Shown here piece by piece: positions 11,542-20,163 of a stretch of 64,000 nt of DNA. Each line of letters starts with the position of its first letter. Position 1 is the stretch's first letter. Below the pieces are notes generated by a model. It made no database searches. It saw only the letters and a list, made by a program, of their open reading frames with translations, and had not been told where the DNA came from. The DNA lies in the NCBI RefSeq assembly GCF_035751725.1, contig NZ_CP142104.1, forward strand, positions 1,178,001-1,242,000, in the 5' to 3' direction. The position numbers and the translations under genes were made by a program. The DNA is from Pseudomonas frederiksbergensis. GTDB taxonomy: Bacteria; Pseudomonadota; Gammaproteobacteria; Pseudomonadales; Pseudomonadaceae.

Positions 11542-11551
11542 GGAAACGCGC

Positions 11552-12649
11552 ATGACATCCCATACTTTCAAACCCGACATGCCCCCTCCGAGCAGCAGCA
11601 TCGGTGTGGTGGCATGGATGCGCGCAAACATGTTCTCCAGCTGGCTCAATACGCTGTTGACGCTGTTTGCGTTCTACCTGATCTACCTGATCATCCCGCC
11701 GATCCTGCAATGGGCGATCCTGGATGCCAACTGGGTCGGCACCACCCAGGCCGACTGCACCAAGGAAGGCGCCTGCTGGGTGTTCATCCAGCAGCGCTTC
11801 GGCCAGTTCATGTACGGCTATTACCCGACGGGCCTGCGCTGGCGCGTCGACCTGACGGTATGGCTGGCTGTGATCGGTGTTGCGCCGCTGTTCATCTCGC
11901 GCTTCCCCCGCAAGGCGGTCTACGGCCTGAGCTTCCTGGTGCTGTATCCGATCATCGCCTGGTGCCTGTTGCACGGCGGCGTGCTGGGCCTGGATACCGT
12001 GGCGACCAGCCAGTGGGGCGGCCTGATGCTGACACTGGTGATCGCCACCGTCGGTATCGCTGGCGCCTTGCCGCTGGGTATCGTCCTCGCCCTGGGCCGT
12101 CGTTCCAACCTGCCGGCGATCCGCGTGGTCTGCGTGACCTTCATCGAGTTCTGGCGCGGCGTGCCGTTGATCACGGTGTTGTTCATGTCCTCGGTCATGC
12201 TGCCGTTGTTCCTGCCAGAAGGCATGAACTTCGACAAGCTGCTGCGGGCGCTGATCGGCGTGATCCTGTTCCAGTCGGCCTATGTGGCCGAAGTGGTGCG
12301 CGGTGGCCTGCAAGCGATTCCCAAGGGCCAGTACGAAGCGGCTGCGGCGATGGGCCTCGGTTACTGGCGCAGCATGGGCCTGGTGATCCTGCCGCAAGCT
12401 CTGAAGCTGGTAATCCCCGGGATCGTCAACACCTTCATCGCATTGTTCAAGGACACGAGCCTGGTGATCATCATCGGCCTCTTCGACCTGCTCAACAGCG
12501 TGAAACAAGCTGCCGCCGACCCGAAATGGCTGGGCATGGCCACCGAAGGCTATGTGTTCGCCGCCCTGGTGTTCTGGATTTTCTGTTTTGGTATGTCCCG
12601 CTATTCCATGCATTTGGAACGCAAGCTGGACACTGGCCACAAGCGTTAG
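11552..12649 (+). CDS. aapM: general L-amino acid ABC transporter permease AapM
   Basis: AapM is the partner permease that forms the heterodimeric membrane channel with AapQ. The 365-residue protein contains FIEFWRGVPLITVLFMSSVM and the EAA loop GLQAIPKGQYEAAAAMGLGY, followed by LPQALKLVIPGIVNTFIAL. Several hydrophobic segments lie between residues 25 and 350. The ATG at 11552 follows GAGGAAACGCGC. It is 10 bases from both aapQ and aapP, indicating one transcript. Confidence 0.93.
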   Translation: MTSHTFKPDMPPPSSSIGVVAWMRANMFSSWLNTLLTLFAFYLIYLIIPPILQWAILDANWVGTTQADCTKEGACWVFIQQRFGQFMYGYYPTGLRWRVDLTVWLAVIGVAPLFISRFPRKAVYGLSFLVLYPIIAWCLLHGGVLGLDTVATSQWGGLMLTLVIATVGIAGALPLGIVLALGRRSNLPAIRVVCVTFIEFWRGVPLITVLFMSSVMLPLFLPEGMNFDKLLRALIGVILFQSAYVAEVVRGGLQAIPKGQYEAAAAMGLGYWRSMGLVILPQALKLVIPGIVNTFIALFKDTSLVIIIGLFDLLNSVKQAAADPKWLGMATEGYVFAALVFWIFCFGMSRYSMHLERKLDTGHKR

Positions 12650-12659
12650 GAGTTGACTC

Positions 12660-13424
12660 ATGAGTGAAGCGATCAAACAGCCTGTGAGCCCTGAAGGCAT
12701 TATTCAGATGCAGGGCGTCAACAAGTGGTACGGCCAGTTCCACGTGTTGAAAGACATCAACCTGAACGTCAAGCAGGGCGAGCGCATCGTGCTGTGCGGC
12801 CCGTCGGGCTCCGGCAAGTCCACGACCATCCGCTGCCTCAACCGCCTGGAAGAGCACCAGCAGGGTCGCATCGTGGTCGATGGCGTGGAGCTGACCAACG
12901 ACCTCAAGCAGATCGAAGCGATCCGCCGTGAAGTCGGCATGGTGTTCCAGCACTTCAACCTGTTCCCGCACCTGACCATCCTGCAGAACTGCACCCTGGC
13001 GCCGATGTGGGTGCGCAAGATGCCCAAGCGCAAGGCCGAGGAAATCGCCATGCATTACCTGGAACGCGTACGCATTCCAGAGCAGGCGCACAAGTACCCG
13101 GGCCAGCTCTCCGGCGGTCAGCAACAGCGTGTGGCGATTGCCCGTGCCCTGTGCATGAAACCGAAAATCATGCTGTTCGACGAGCCGACTTCGGCCCTCG
13201 ACCCGGAAATGGTGAAGGAGGTACTCGACACCATGATCGGCCTGGCTGAAGACGGCATGACCATGCTCTGCGTGACCCACGAAATGGGCTTCGCCCGTAC
13301 CGTAGCCAACCGCGTGATCTTCATGGACAAGGGTGAAATCGTCGAACAGGCAGCGCCAAACGACTTCTTCGACAACCCACAGAACGACCGCACCAAGCTG
13401 TTCCTGAGCCAGATCCTGCATTGA
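12660..13424 (+). CDS. aapP: general L-amino acid ABC transporter ATPase AapP
   Basis: AapP is the cytosolic ATPase subunit that powers AapQM. The 254-residue protein has Walker [11 protein letters not shown]-loop [13 protein letters not shown] signature [15 protein letters not shown], Walker [15 protein letters not shown] and the switch histidine in CVTHEMGFA. It closes the aapJQMP operon and is followed within 20 bases by a strong terminator. Confidence 0.96.
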   Translation: MSEAIKQPVSPEGIIQMQGVNKWYGQFHVLKDINLNVKQGERIVLCGPSGSGKSTTIRCLNRLEEHQQGRIVVDGVELTNDLKQIEAIRREVGMVFQHFNLFPHLTILQNCTLAPMWVRKMPKRKAEEIAMHYLERVRIPEQAHKYPGQLSGGQQQRVAIARALCMKPKIMLFDEPTSALDPEMVKEVLDTMIGLAEDGMTMLCVTHEMGFARTVANRVIFMDKGEIVEQAAPNDFFDNPQNDRTKLFLSQILH

Positions 13425-13441
13425 TCGGCGCTAGGCAGTGA

Positions 13442-13474
13442 AATAAACCCGGACTTGTCCGGGTTTATTTTTTT
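13442..13474. terminator. terminator between aapP and mqsA, probably bidirectional
   Basis: AATAAACCCGGAC pairs perfectly with GTCCGGGTTTATT (13 bp) over two bases and runs into a T-tract on the plus strand. The A-rich left arm gives T-rich sequence on the minus strand, so it can also end the convergent mqsRA transcript. Confidence 0.9.
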
Positions 13475-13483
13475 GCAGCGGAC

Positions 13484-13966
13484 TCAGTGAGTCGTGAGGG
13501 TTTCGTGCTCTTTGTGCACCGTAGTCTTGAATCCTCTCAAGTCCGCACCTTCAGCCAGGGCTCGTGCATCTGCAAGCAAATGCGGATAGCGATCAAGCAG
13601 GCGCATCAGCAGCACCAACGCTTTTGATGGCAATACCTCACCGCGTTCGTAGCGGGAAAACGCGTTGTGCCCACCACCTGACAAAAACGACACCGCTTCT
13701 TTTTGCGACAACTGCAGTTTGCGGCGGATGCGTTTGATCTCTTCGCCGATCATCCCCCTGGCCGCATTGACCAGCTCATCACCTGCGTGGTCGTAGCGAT
13801 CCGAGCAGCTTGAATCGAGCTCGACTTCGCCGCACATCTGACATTCCCAGCCAGACAAGTCATCGACCCGGCGTTCCAGTCCCTTGACGCTGATGGTTTC
13901 GCCGCGACCTTCGAAATGCAACATGCCCTCCGGGGCACCACAGCTGAAGCATTGCTGGTGTTTCAT
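13484..13966 (-). CDS. mqsA: MqsA-family antitoxin (zinc finger + HTH)
   Basis: The 160-residue protein begins with a zinc-binding domain (Cys6, Cys9, Cys42, Cys45) that in E. coli MqsA wraps the toxin, followed by an Xre-like helix-turn-helix with KLQLSQKEAVSFLSGGGHNAFSRYERGE, a close match to the MqsA DNA-binding domain. It is longer than E. coli MqsA (131), with extra residues in the zinc domain and a C-terminal tail. It follows mqsR with a 4-base overlap, the same toxin-first order as E. coli. It probably represses the pair through the palindrome at 14296-14320. Confidence 0.88.
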   Translation of the reverse strand: MKHQQCFSCGAPEGMLHFEGRGETISVKGLERRVDDLSGWECQMCGEVELDSSCSDRYDHAGDELVNAARGMIGEEIKRIRRKLQLSQKEAVSFLSGGGHNAFSRYERGEVLPSKALVLLMRLLDRYPHLLADARALAEGADLRGFKTTVHKEHETLTTH

Positions 13967-14274
13967 GAGTTTTGCTCCTTGAAGGAAATTACCTGAGGGC
14001 CTCCGCTGGGGCGGTACGTCACCTTCAGGTAAATCTGCAGACCGTGTGAATTGGCGTAGTAGACGTCATGCCAGACTCGATGATCGTCATAGGTGGTCAT
14101 CGATTTGTAGAATTGTTTTCGCTCAAGCCCATGGATGACCTGCTGCATGTCCGAGACGCTTAGACCAAGCGTCCGAGCAGTGTTCTTCGCAGTGCTGGTG
14201 AAAGCTTTCCCTTTAAGCCGCCTGACATCCGCCTGTATCGCCACCAAGGCGTAATGGGGTGTGTTCTTTTCCAT
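13963..14274 (-). CDS. mqsR: MqsR-family mRNA interferase toxin
   Basis: MqsR cleaves mRNA, mainly at GCU in E. coli, and causes growth arrest. The 103-residue protein keeps the fold signatures FYKSMTTYDDH, IYLKVTY and VISFKEQ, including Lys57, Tyr82 and Lys99 at positions matching catalytic residues of the E. coli toxin. The position I align with Gln68 of E. coli is His69 here, so specificity or activity could differ. GC content is lower than in the neighbours, which suggests transfer. It is the first gene of mqsRA. Confidence 0.9.
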   Translation of the reverse strand: MEKNTPHYALVAIQADVRRLKGKAFTSTAKNTARTLGLSVSDMQQVIHGLERKQFYKSMTTYDDHRVWHDVYYANSHGLQIYLKVTYRPSGGPQVISFKEQNS

Positions 14275-14295
14275 GGAACGGTGTGCCTTGTCCTT

Positions 14296-14320
14296 AAAAT
14301 TACCCTTAAAGGGTAATTTT
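14296..14320. promoter_or_regulatory. MqsA operator palindrome
   Basis: AAAATTACCC-TTAAA-GGGTAATTTT is a perfect 25-bp dyad beginning 21 bases upstream of mqsR. Its ACCC-N5-GGGT centre resembles the AACCT-N3-AGGTT element bound by E. coli MqsA. Autorepression is inferred. Confidence 0.75.
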
Positions 14321-14405
14321 GATCAATCGAAAATCTCGCTTCTTTTTCTCTCATTGACCCTAGGCGGTTGCTGTCCTACGCGAAGCTGACTAACATGTCA
14401 GAAAA

Positions 14406-14426
14406 TTCATCCTATGATTGGATGAA
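14406..14426. promoter_or_regulatory. palindromic operator upstream of the FadR-type regulator
   Basis: TTCATCC-TATGATT-GGATGAA has perfect 7-bp arms and ends 12 bases before the start codon at 14439. Size and place fit an autoregulatory site for the GntR/FadR protein that follows. Confidence 0.6.
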
Positions 14427-14438
14427 AGGGCGGACTCT

Positions 14439-15098
14439 ATGTCAGATATTTCTCCATTAATGAAACGCTCCTTGGTCGATCAGGCCCTGGAGCAATTGCG
14501 CCGCCGAATCAGCGAGGGGGTGTGGGCCGTCGGCCAGCGCTTGCCCACCGAGCCGGAACTGGTGACGGAGTTGGGGATCAGCCGCAACACGGTGCGCGAA
14601 GCCATGCGCGTGCTGGCGTTTTCCGGGTTGATCGAGATCCGCCAGGGCGACGGCAGCTACGTGCGGGCGGTGGTCGATCCGCTGGATACTCTCAAGGTGC
14701 TGTCGCGCTGTTCGCTGGAACAGGCCCGGGAAACTCGGCACATCTTGGAAGTAGAGGCCATTGGCCTGGCGGCGCTGCGGCGCACCGATGAGGATTTGCT
14801 TGCGTTGCGCCAGGCGCTGCGAACCAGCGGCGAGCATTACCACGGCGACCTGGAGCACTACATCGCCTGCGACCTGGTGTTTCACCGTCTGCTGGTGGAT
14901 GCCGCGCACAACCCCGCACTGAGCGAACTCTATCGCTACTTTTCCAGCGTTATTGGCGCACAGCTGCGCCAGAGCCTCAACATCATCCCCCGCCATCAAC
15001 ATGTTTTCGACCTGCACGTCGAAATCCTCGAAGCCGTCGAAAGCCAGGACCCGGAGCGGGCCAAGGCCCTTTGCCGGCAGTTGATCAATGAACCCTGA
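14439..15098 (+). CDS. FadR-subfamily GntR transcriptional regulator
   Basis: The 219-residue protein has an N-terminal winged helix (LPTEPELVTELGISRNTVREAMRVL, about residues 35-60, then IEIRQGDGSYV) and a C-terminal all-helical FCD domain (EHYIACDLVFHRLLVDAAHNP), which binds a small carboxylate or metal in relatives. The ATG at 14439 gives MSDISPLMKRSLV. Its end overlaps or abuts the MFS gene downstream, so it probably controls export or uptake of that transporter's substrate. The effector is unknown. A palindrome over the start region suggests autoregulation. Confidence 0.88.
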   Translation: MSDISPLMKRSLVDQALEQLRRRISEGVWAVGQRLPTEPELVTELGISRNTVREAMRVLAFSGLIEIRQGDGSYVRAVVDPLDTLKVLSRCSLEQARETRHILEVEAIGLAALRRTDEDLLALRQALRTSGEHYHGDLEHYIACDLVFHRLLVDAAHNPALSELYRYFSSVIGAQLRQSLNIIPRHQHVFDLHVEILEAVESQDPERAKALCRQLINEP

Positions 15099-15111
15099 AC
15101 CAGAGCTTTCC

Positions 15112-16416
15112 ATGTCCCGCGATTCGCTTGACCGCACCACGGCGACGACGCACAAACGCGCCGCCGAACTCGAAGAACTGCTGATCGACGCCGAAGCCGA
15201 CGACGAGCAGGCCCAGCAGAGCCACCCGTTGGTACGACGTCCCTGGCTGTTGCTGCTTGGGTTGATTCTGGTGGCGCTGAACTTGCGTCCGGCGCTGTCG
15301 AGCATGGCGCCGCTGCTCAGTGATGTTTCAAAAAGCCTTGGCCTGTCGGCCGCGCAAGCGGGGTTGTTGACGACGTTGCCGGTGCTTTGCCTGGGCCTGT
15401 TCGCGCCGCTGGCGCCGGTGCTGGCGCGGCGTTTTGGTGCCGAGCGCGTGGTGTTGGGGATCTTGCTGACGCTGGCTGGCGGGATCGTCCTGCGCAGCTC
15501 GTTCGGCCAGTTCGGCTTGTTCGCCGGCAGCATCCTGGCGGGCGCCAGTATCGGTGTGATCGGCGTGCTTTTGCCGGGCATCGTCAAGCGCGACTTCGCC
15601 AAGCAGGCCGGCGCCATGACCGGTGTCTATACCATGGCGCTGTGCCTGGGCGCCGCGATGGCGGCAGGGGCGACGGTGCCGCTGAGCCAGCACCTCGGCG
15701 GCAGCTGGGCCTTGGGCCTGGGTTTCTGGGTAGCCCCTGCGCTCCTGGCGGCAATGTTCTGGTTGCCACAAGTCGGCCAGAAACACGGTGCGCATCAGGT
15801 GGCTTACCGGGTCCGGGGCTTGCTGCGTGATCCGTTGGCCTGGCAAGTGACCTTGTACATGGGGCTGCAATCGTCCCTGGCCTACATTGTATTCGGCTGG
15901 CTGCCGTCGATTCTCATCGGTCGCGGGCTGAGCCCGACCGAGGCCGGGCTCGTGCTGTCCGGGTCGGTCATCGTGCAGTTGATCAGTTCCCTGAGTGCGC
16001 CTTGGCTGGCGACGCGGGGCAAGGACCAGCGGCTGGCTATTGTTGTCGTCATGCTCATGACCCTGGGTGGCTTGTTCGGTTGCCTTTACGCACCCATCGA
16101 TGGTTTGTGGGGCTGGGCGATATTGCTGGGGTTGGGGCAGGGCGCGACGTTCAGCCTGGCGCTTACCCTGATCGTGTTGCGTTCGCGCGACGCCCATGTG
16201 GCCGCCAACCTGTCCGGCATGGCCCAGGGGTTCGGCTATACGCTCGCGTCGCTGGGGCCCTTCGCGGTGGGCCTGGTCCACGACTTGACCGGAGGCTGGA
16301 GTGCCCTGGGCTGGATCTTCGGTGTGATTGGCCTGGGGGCGATCATCGCGGGAATCGGGGCCGGTCGGGCGCTGTATGTGGGTGTGGTCAGTGAAAGAGT
16401 CACCGAGTCTCGTTGA
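15112..16416 (+). CDS. MFS transporter, CynX/NimT (cyanate/nitroimidazole) family
   Basis: The product is a 12-segment major facilitator of the CynX/NimT group, recognised by NLRPALSSMAPLL, GLLTTLPVLCLGLFAPLAP and FKS-free central loop, with hydrophobic stretches from residue 45 onward. The first 40 residues are an acidic cytosolic tail (EELLIDAEADDEQAQQ). I prefer the ATG at 15112 (MSRDSLDRTT) after a weak AGAG site; an ATG at 15088 would overlap the regulator by 11 bases and is also possible. Substrate cannot be read from sequence; the paired GntR regulator suggests an inducible exporter or importer. Confidence 0.87.
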   Translation: MSRDSLDRTTATTHKRAAELEELLIDAEADDEQAQQSHPLVRRPWLLLLGLILVALNLRPALSSMAPLLSDVSKSLGLSAAQAGLLTTLPVLCLGLFAPLAPVLARRFGAERVVLGILLTLAGGIVLRSSFGQFGLFAGSILAGASIGVIGVLLPGIVKRDFAKQAGAMTGVYTMALCLGAAMAAGATVPLSQHLGGSWALGLGFWVAPALLAAMFWLPQVGQKHGAHQVAYRVRGLLRDPLAWQVTLYMGLQSSLAYIVFGWLPSILIGRGLSPTEAGLVLSGSVIVQLISSLSAPWLATRGKDQRLAIVVVMLMTLGGLFGCLYAPIDGLWGWAILLGLGQGATFSLALTLIVLRSRDAHVAANLSGMAQGFGYTLASLGPFAVGLVHDLTGGWSALGWIFGVIGLGAIIAGIGAGRALYVGVVSERVTESR

Positions 16417-16503
16417 TATCATTTTCATGGCGAATGACGATGGTCTTCCCGACGGTGGCAGATTATCGTGCAGGCCTATCGAACCGTTTTCCGGAGCCTG
16501 TCC

Positions 16504-16974
16504 ATGAGTGATGCCCACAATGCCCTGATCACCCGCTTCTACCAGGCCTTCCAGCGCCTGGATGCCGAAGCCATGAGCGATTGCTACACCGACGACGTGG
16601 TGTTCAGCGATCCGGCATTCGGCGAACTGCGCGGGCGTGATGCCGGGGACATGTGGCGCATGTTGACCACTCGGGCCAAGGATTTTTCCCTGACCTTCGA
16701 CAACGTGCGCAGCGACGAGCGGACCGGCGGCGCGCATTGGGTGGCGACGTACCTGTTCAGCCAGACCGGCAATATCGTGGTCAATGATATCCAGGCGCGT
16801 TTTGTCTTCCGCGACGGCAAGATTTGCGAGCACCATGACAGCTTCGATCTGTGGCGCTGGTCCCGCCAGGCATTGGGCACCAAGGGCCTGCTGCTGGGCT
16901 GGACGCCGCTGGTGCGCAACGCCGTCAGGGCCCAGGCGCTCAAGGGGCTGCGGGCGTTCCAGGCCAGTCGCTGA
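16504..16974 (+). CDS. SnoaL-like (NTF2-fold) protein
   Basis: The 156-residue protein is a nuclear-transport-factor-2-like fold: LITRFYQAFQRLDAEAMSDCY followed by VVFSDPAFGELRG and a curved sheet ending KICEHHDSFDLWRWSRQALG. Such proteins are small isomerases, hydratases or ligand-binding proteins; this widespread proteobacterial subgroup has no proven function. The ATG at 16504 follows GGAG at 8 bases; an upstream in-frame start at 16468 has no site. It stands alone between the MFS gene and the GIY-YIG gene. Confidence 0.85.
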   Translation: MSDAHNALITRFYQAFQRLDAEAMSDCYTDDVVFSDPAFGELRGRDAGDMWRMLTTRAKDFSLTFDNVRSDERTGGAHWVATYLFSQTGNIVVNDIQARFVFRDGKICEHHDSFDLWRWSRQALGTKGLLLGWTPLVRNAVRAQALKGLRAFQASR

Positions 16975-17014
16975 TAAGATCGCGGCTTGTTTCCTACCTG
17001 CTTGCTGAACATCT

Positions 17015-17338
17015 GTGACGACCGCCAACGAATCTTCCGACCTGTGCGTGCCCGAGGCGACCGAGCCGGGCAAGCCCTGGTTCGTCTATCTGGTACGGGC
17101 CGCCAATGGCTCGCTGTACTGCGGCATCAGTGATGATCCGGTACGGCGCTTCGCCAAGCACCAGAGCGGCAAAGGCGCACGCTTCTTTCTTTCCAGCCCG
17201 GCGGTGGCGCTGGTGTACACCGAGGCCTGTCGCGACAAGGGCGAGGCCCTGCGTCAGGAGCGGCTGATCAAGAAACTCAGGAAAAGCGCCAAGGAATGCC
17301 TGGTGGCCAGCGCGACGGCGCCGGATCAATCGCACTGA
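17015..17338 (+). CDS. GIY-YIG nuclease domain protein (UPF0213/YhbQ type)
   Basis: A 107-residue protein carrying a single GIY-YIG nuclease domain: [27 protein letters not shown], with the second tyrosine motif written YCGIS, and the conserved C-terminal half [17 protein letters not shown]. coli YhbQ-like relatives are proposed to take part in DNA repair, but the function is unproven. The best start is the GTG at 17015. The first 20 residues ([20 protein letters not shown]) are a non-conserved tail. Confidence 0.88.
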   Translation: MTTANESSDLCVPEATEPGKPWFVYLVRAANGSLYCGISDDPVRRFAKHQSGKGARFFLSSPAVALVYTEACRDKGEALRQERLIKKLRKSAKECLVASATAPDQSH

Positions 17339-17417
17339 TAGGCCTTTATCACGCGGGTAGGCTGTTGCCCGATGTCACGCTACAGTGCGGGTCTTCTTCC
17401 CTGCATTGGCGAATCTC

Positions 17418-18353
17418 ATGTCAGAGCTGATCCTTCACCATTACCCGACGTCACCATTTGCCGAAAAGGCCCGCCTGCTGATGGGCTTCAAGGGCCTGGC
17501 CTGGCGATCGGTGAACATCCCTGCGATGATGCCCAAGCCCGACCTGACCGCCTTGACCGGCGGCTACCGCAAGACGCCGGTGTTGCAGATCGGCGCGGAT
17601 ATCTACTGCGATACGGCGTTGATCGCTCGCCGGTTGGAGCAGGAAAAAGCCTCGCCGGCGCTGTTCCCTGAGGGCCGAGAAATGATCGCGGCGTCCTTCG
17701 CGGCGTGGGCCGATTCGGTGGTGTTCCAGCATGCGGTCAGCCTGGTGTTCCAGCCTGAATCGGTGGCGGTGCGCTTTGCCAGGCTGACGCCTGAAGCCAT
17801 CAAGGCATTCATCAGCGATCGCGCCGGCCTGTTCAGTGGCGGCACGACCACGCGCTTGTCCGCCGAACAGGCCAAGCACCAATGGCTGACGATCATGGCG
17901 CGGCTTGAACAACAGTTGCTGCGTGAGGAGGGGGATTTCCTGTTGGGCGATGCTTCCATAGCCGACTTCGCCATGGCCCATCCGCTGTGGTTTTTAAAGG
18001 GCACGCCCGTCACTTCACCGTTGGTGGACGAGTACCCGGCCGTATCGGCCTGGCTCGCACGGGTGCTGGGCTTTGGTCATGGCGCGCCGAAAGAGATGAG
18101 TTCCGAAGAGGCGTTGGACGTAGCTCGCAACGCCACGCCGGCAGCGTTGCCGGATGAACTGTTCAATGACCCGAATGGCTTTGTGGCGGGGCAGCAGGTG
18201 ACCATCGCCGCGACGGATTATGGTGTCGATCCGGTGGCCGGGGAGCTGGTGTTTGCGGGTAGCGAAGAATTGGTTCTGCGGCGCGAGGATGAGCGTGGCG
18301 GGGTGGTGCACGTGCACTTTCCGCGGTTTGGCTTCAGGGGCGAGGCTCGATGA
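17418..18353 (+). CDS. glutathione S-transferase family protein with C-terminal extension
   Basis: Residues 1-80 are a thioredoxin-like GST domain (ELILHHYPTSPFAEKARLLM, YRKTPVLQIGADIYCDTALI) and residues 85-215 a helical C-terminal domain (LLGDASIADFAMAHPLWFLK). A further 95 residues (from about 217), with GQQVTIAATDYGVDPVAGEL and VVHVHFPRFGFRG, form a small beta domain beyond normal GST length (about 200). The whole 311-residue arrangement is common in Pseudomonas. The catalytic residue is probably Ser12 in PTSPFAEK. Substrate unknown. Confidence 0.88.
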   Translation: MSELILHHYPTSPFAEKARLLMGFKGLAWRSVNIPAMMPKPDLTALTGGYRKTPVLQIGADIYCDTALIARRLEQEKASPALFPEGREMIAASFAAWADSVVFQHAVSLVFQPESVAVRFARLTPEAIKAFISDRAGLFSGGTTTRLSAEQAKHQWLTIMARLEQQLLREEGDFLLGDASIADFAMAHPLWFLKGTPVTSPLVDEYPAVSAWLARVLGFGHGAPKEMSSEEALDVARNATPAALPDELFNDPNGFVAGQQVTIAATDYGVDPVAGELVFAGSEELVLRREDERGGVVHVHFPRFGFRGEAR

Positions 18354-18367
18354 ACAACGCATGATCT

Positions 18368-18395
18368 TGTGGGAGCCAGCAAGCTCGCTCCCACA
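18368..18395. repeat. REP sequence, family A
   Basis: TGTGGGAGC and GCTCCCACA arms enclose cagcaagctc; the dyad is the common Pseudomonas TGTGGGAGCGAGCTTGCTCGCTCCCACA type. It lies between convergent genes and may serve as a weak transcription barrier. Confidence 0.85.
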
Positions 18396-18403
18396 GGGAG
18401 TGC

Positions 18404-19408
18404 TCAATTACGGCGCTTGAGCTGATCCGTCAGGGATGTCGGCAAGCCCTTGATGATCAGCGTGCCGGCCTCCTCGTCATACTCGATCTTGGAGCCCAGC
18501 AGGTGCGCTTCGAAGCTGATGGACAAGCCTTCGGCGCGGCCGGTGAAGCGGCGGAACTGGTTGAGCGTGCGTTTATCGGCGGGGATTTCTGGCGATAGGC
18601 CATAGTCCTTGTTGCGGATGTGATCGTAGAAGGCTTTCGGGCGCTCTTCATCGATCAGCTCGGACAGTTCTTCCAGGCCCATGGGCTCGCCGAGCTTGGC
18701 CTGGCTGCTGGCGTAGTCCACCAGGGTCTTGGTTTTTTCCCGGGCATCGTCCTCCGGCAGGTCTTCGCTCTCGACGAAGTCACTGAAGGCCTTGAGCAGG
18801 GTGCGGGTCTCGCCGGGGCCGTCGACGCCTTCCTGGCAGCCGATGAAGTCACGGAAGTATTCCGAGACTTTCTTGCCGTTCTTGCCCTTGATGAACGAAA
18901 TGTACTGCTTGGACTGTTTGTTGTTTTGCCATTCCGACACATTGATCCGCGCCGCCAGGTGCAACTGGCCCAGGTCCAGGTGACGGGACGGGGTCACGTC
19001 CAGTTCATCGGTGACTGCCACGCCTTCGCTGTGGTGCAGCAGGGCGATGGCCAGGTAGTCGGTCATGCCCTGCTGGTAATGCGCAAACAGCACGTGGCCA
19101 CCCACCGACAGGTTGGATTCTTCCATCAGTTTTTGCAGATGCTCCACCGCTACGCGACTGAAGGCGGTGAAGTCCTTGCCGCCGTCCAGGTATTCCTTCA
19201 GCCAGCCGCTGAACGGATGCGCCCCGGACTCGGCGTGGAAGAACCCCCAGGCCTTGCCTTGCTTGGCGTTATAGCTTTCGTTGAGATCGGCGAGCATGTT
19301 CTCGATGGCCGTGGACTCGGCCAGTTCGGAGTCGCGGGCGTGGAGCACAGCAGGCGTGCCGTCGGGTTTTTTGTCGATCAGGTGGACGATGCAATGACGG
19401 ATCGGCAT
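18404..19408 (-). CDS. yejK: nucleoid-associated protein YejK/NdpA
   Basis: The 334-residue protein matches the YejK/NdpA family (E. coli YejK 335): [17 protein letters not shown] at the N-terminus, [21 protein letters not shown] in the middle, and [19 protein letters not shown] followed by the acidic/helical C-terminal half with [18 protein letters not shown]. YejK is nucleoid-bound and interacts with topoisomerase IV in E. coli. The ATG at 19408 is set by homology; the open frame extends only to 19471. It is divergent from the HU gene, so two nucleoid proteins share one control region. Confidence 0.93.
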   Translation of the reverse strand: MPIRHCIVHLIDKKPDGTPAVLHARDSELAESTAIENMLADLNESYNAKQGKAWGFFHAESGAHPFSGWLKEYLDGGKDFTAFSRVAVEHLQKLMEESNLSVGGHVLFAHYQQGMTDYLAIALLHHSEGVAVTDELDVTPSRHLDLGQLHLAARINVSEWQNNKQSKQYISFIKGKNGKKVSEYFRDFIGCQEGVDGPGETRTLLKAFSDFVESEDLPEDDAREKTKTLVDYASSQAKLGEPMGLEELSELIDEERPKAFYDHIRNKDYGLSPEIPADKRTLNQFRRFTGRAEGLSISFEAHLLGSKIEYDEEAGTLIIKGLPTSLTDQLKRRN

Positions 19409-19802
19409 GGATTTCTCGGCTGATGAAAGAGGGGAGTGCGCGCTCCCCGAAAAGGGCCCAGTGTACCGCAATCACTGGTTTTGCAACGCGTCGAAGGGCC
19501 TTTCAGACCCTTCCGACACCCTGAGAGCATTTTTTTACCGATTTAGCGCAATAAAGCTGACCATTTGGGTAGGTAGAGGCGGATATTTCACAGGCGTTGT
19601 GCTAGTTTTGCCCGGTCTTACGCGATGTCACTGCGTTAAGCGTGCATTCAGCATTTGTCAGGTCGAACCAAACCCGGATTTCGGCATCTATTACCCCGAT
19701 CCGTCGTGGTAATGACCGAGGGCGGCTGATCAGATAGATCGGGCTCGATGGCTGACACTGCACTCTGCAATCCATATGAATTTGATAGGGAAGGAACACT
19801 AC
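19409..19802. other. divergent control region between yejK and the HU gene
   Basis: This 394-base stretch has no credible ORF. It must hold promoters for both genes and is more AT-rich than its flanks near 19520-19600. No clear -35/-10 pair, terminator or protein site could be assigned. AAGGAA stands before the HU ATG. Confidence 0.6.
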
Positions 19803-20084
19803 ATGGCTCTTACTAAAGACCAACTGATCGCTGATTTGGCTGAAGCTGTAGACGCACCGAAAGCTACCGTGCGTGCACTGCTGGACCAACTGGGCCAAAT
19901 CGTTGCCGATCAGCTGGAAAACGGCGGCGAACTGACCTTGCCAGGCGTTGGCAAGCTGAAAGTCACCGAGCGTCCTGCCCGTACCGGTCGCAACCCTTCG
20001 ACTGGCGCAGCCATCGAAATCCCGGCCAAGAAAGTGATCAAGCTGGTTGTGGCCAAAGGCCTGACCGACGCGGTCAACAAGTAA
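19803..20084 (+). CDS. hupN: HU-family DNA-binding protein (HupN type)
   Basis: The 93-residue protein is a histone-like HU subunit: MALTKDQLIADLAEAVDAPK at the start, ELTLPGVGKLKVTERPARTG, and the DNA-clasping arm RNPSTGAAIEIPAKK. HU dimers bend and package DNA. The N-terminus differs from the canonical HupA/HupB (MNKSELI...), and Pseudomonas has a third paralogue, HupN, encoded near ndpA/yejK; I assign it by that context and am less sure of the symbol than of the family. A strong terminator follows. Confidence 0.88.
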   Translation: MALTKDQLIADLAEAVDAPKATVRALLDQLGQIVADQLENGGELTLPGVGKLKVTERPARTGRNPSTGAAIEIPAKKVIKLVVAKGLTDAVNK

Positions 20085-20096
20085 GACCGCTTGATA

Positions 20097-20134
20097 AAAC
20101 CGTGCCGCGGAGCGATCCGGGCACGGTTTTTTAT
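20097..20134 (+). terminator. intrinsic terminator of the HU gene
   Basis: AAACCGTGCC pairs with GGCACGGTTT across a 13-base loop and is followed by TTTTTA. Confidence 0.88.
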
Positions 20135-20163
20135 TGCCTTGGAAAACTGAGGAACTGTGCTTT

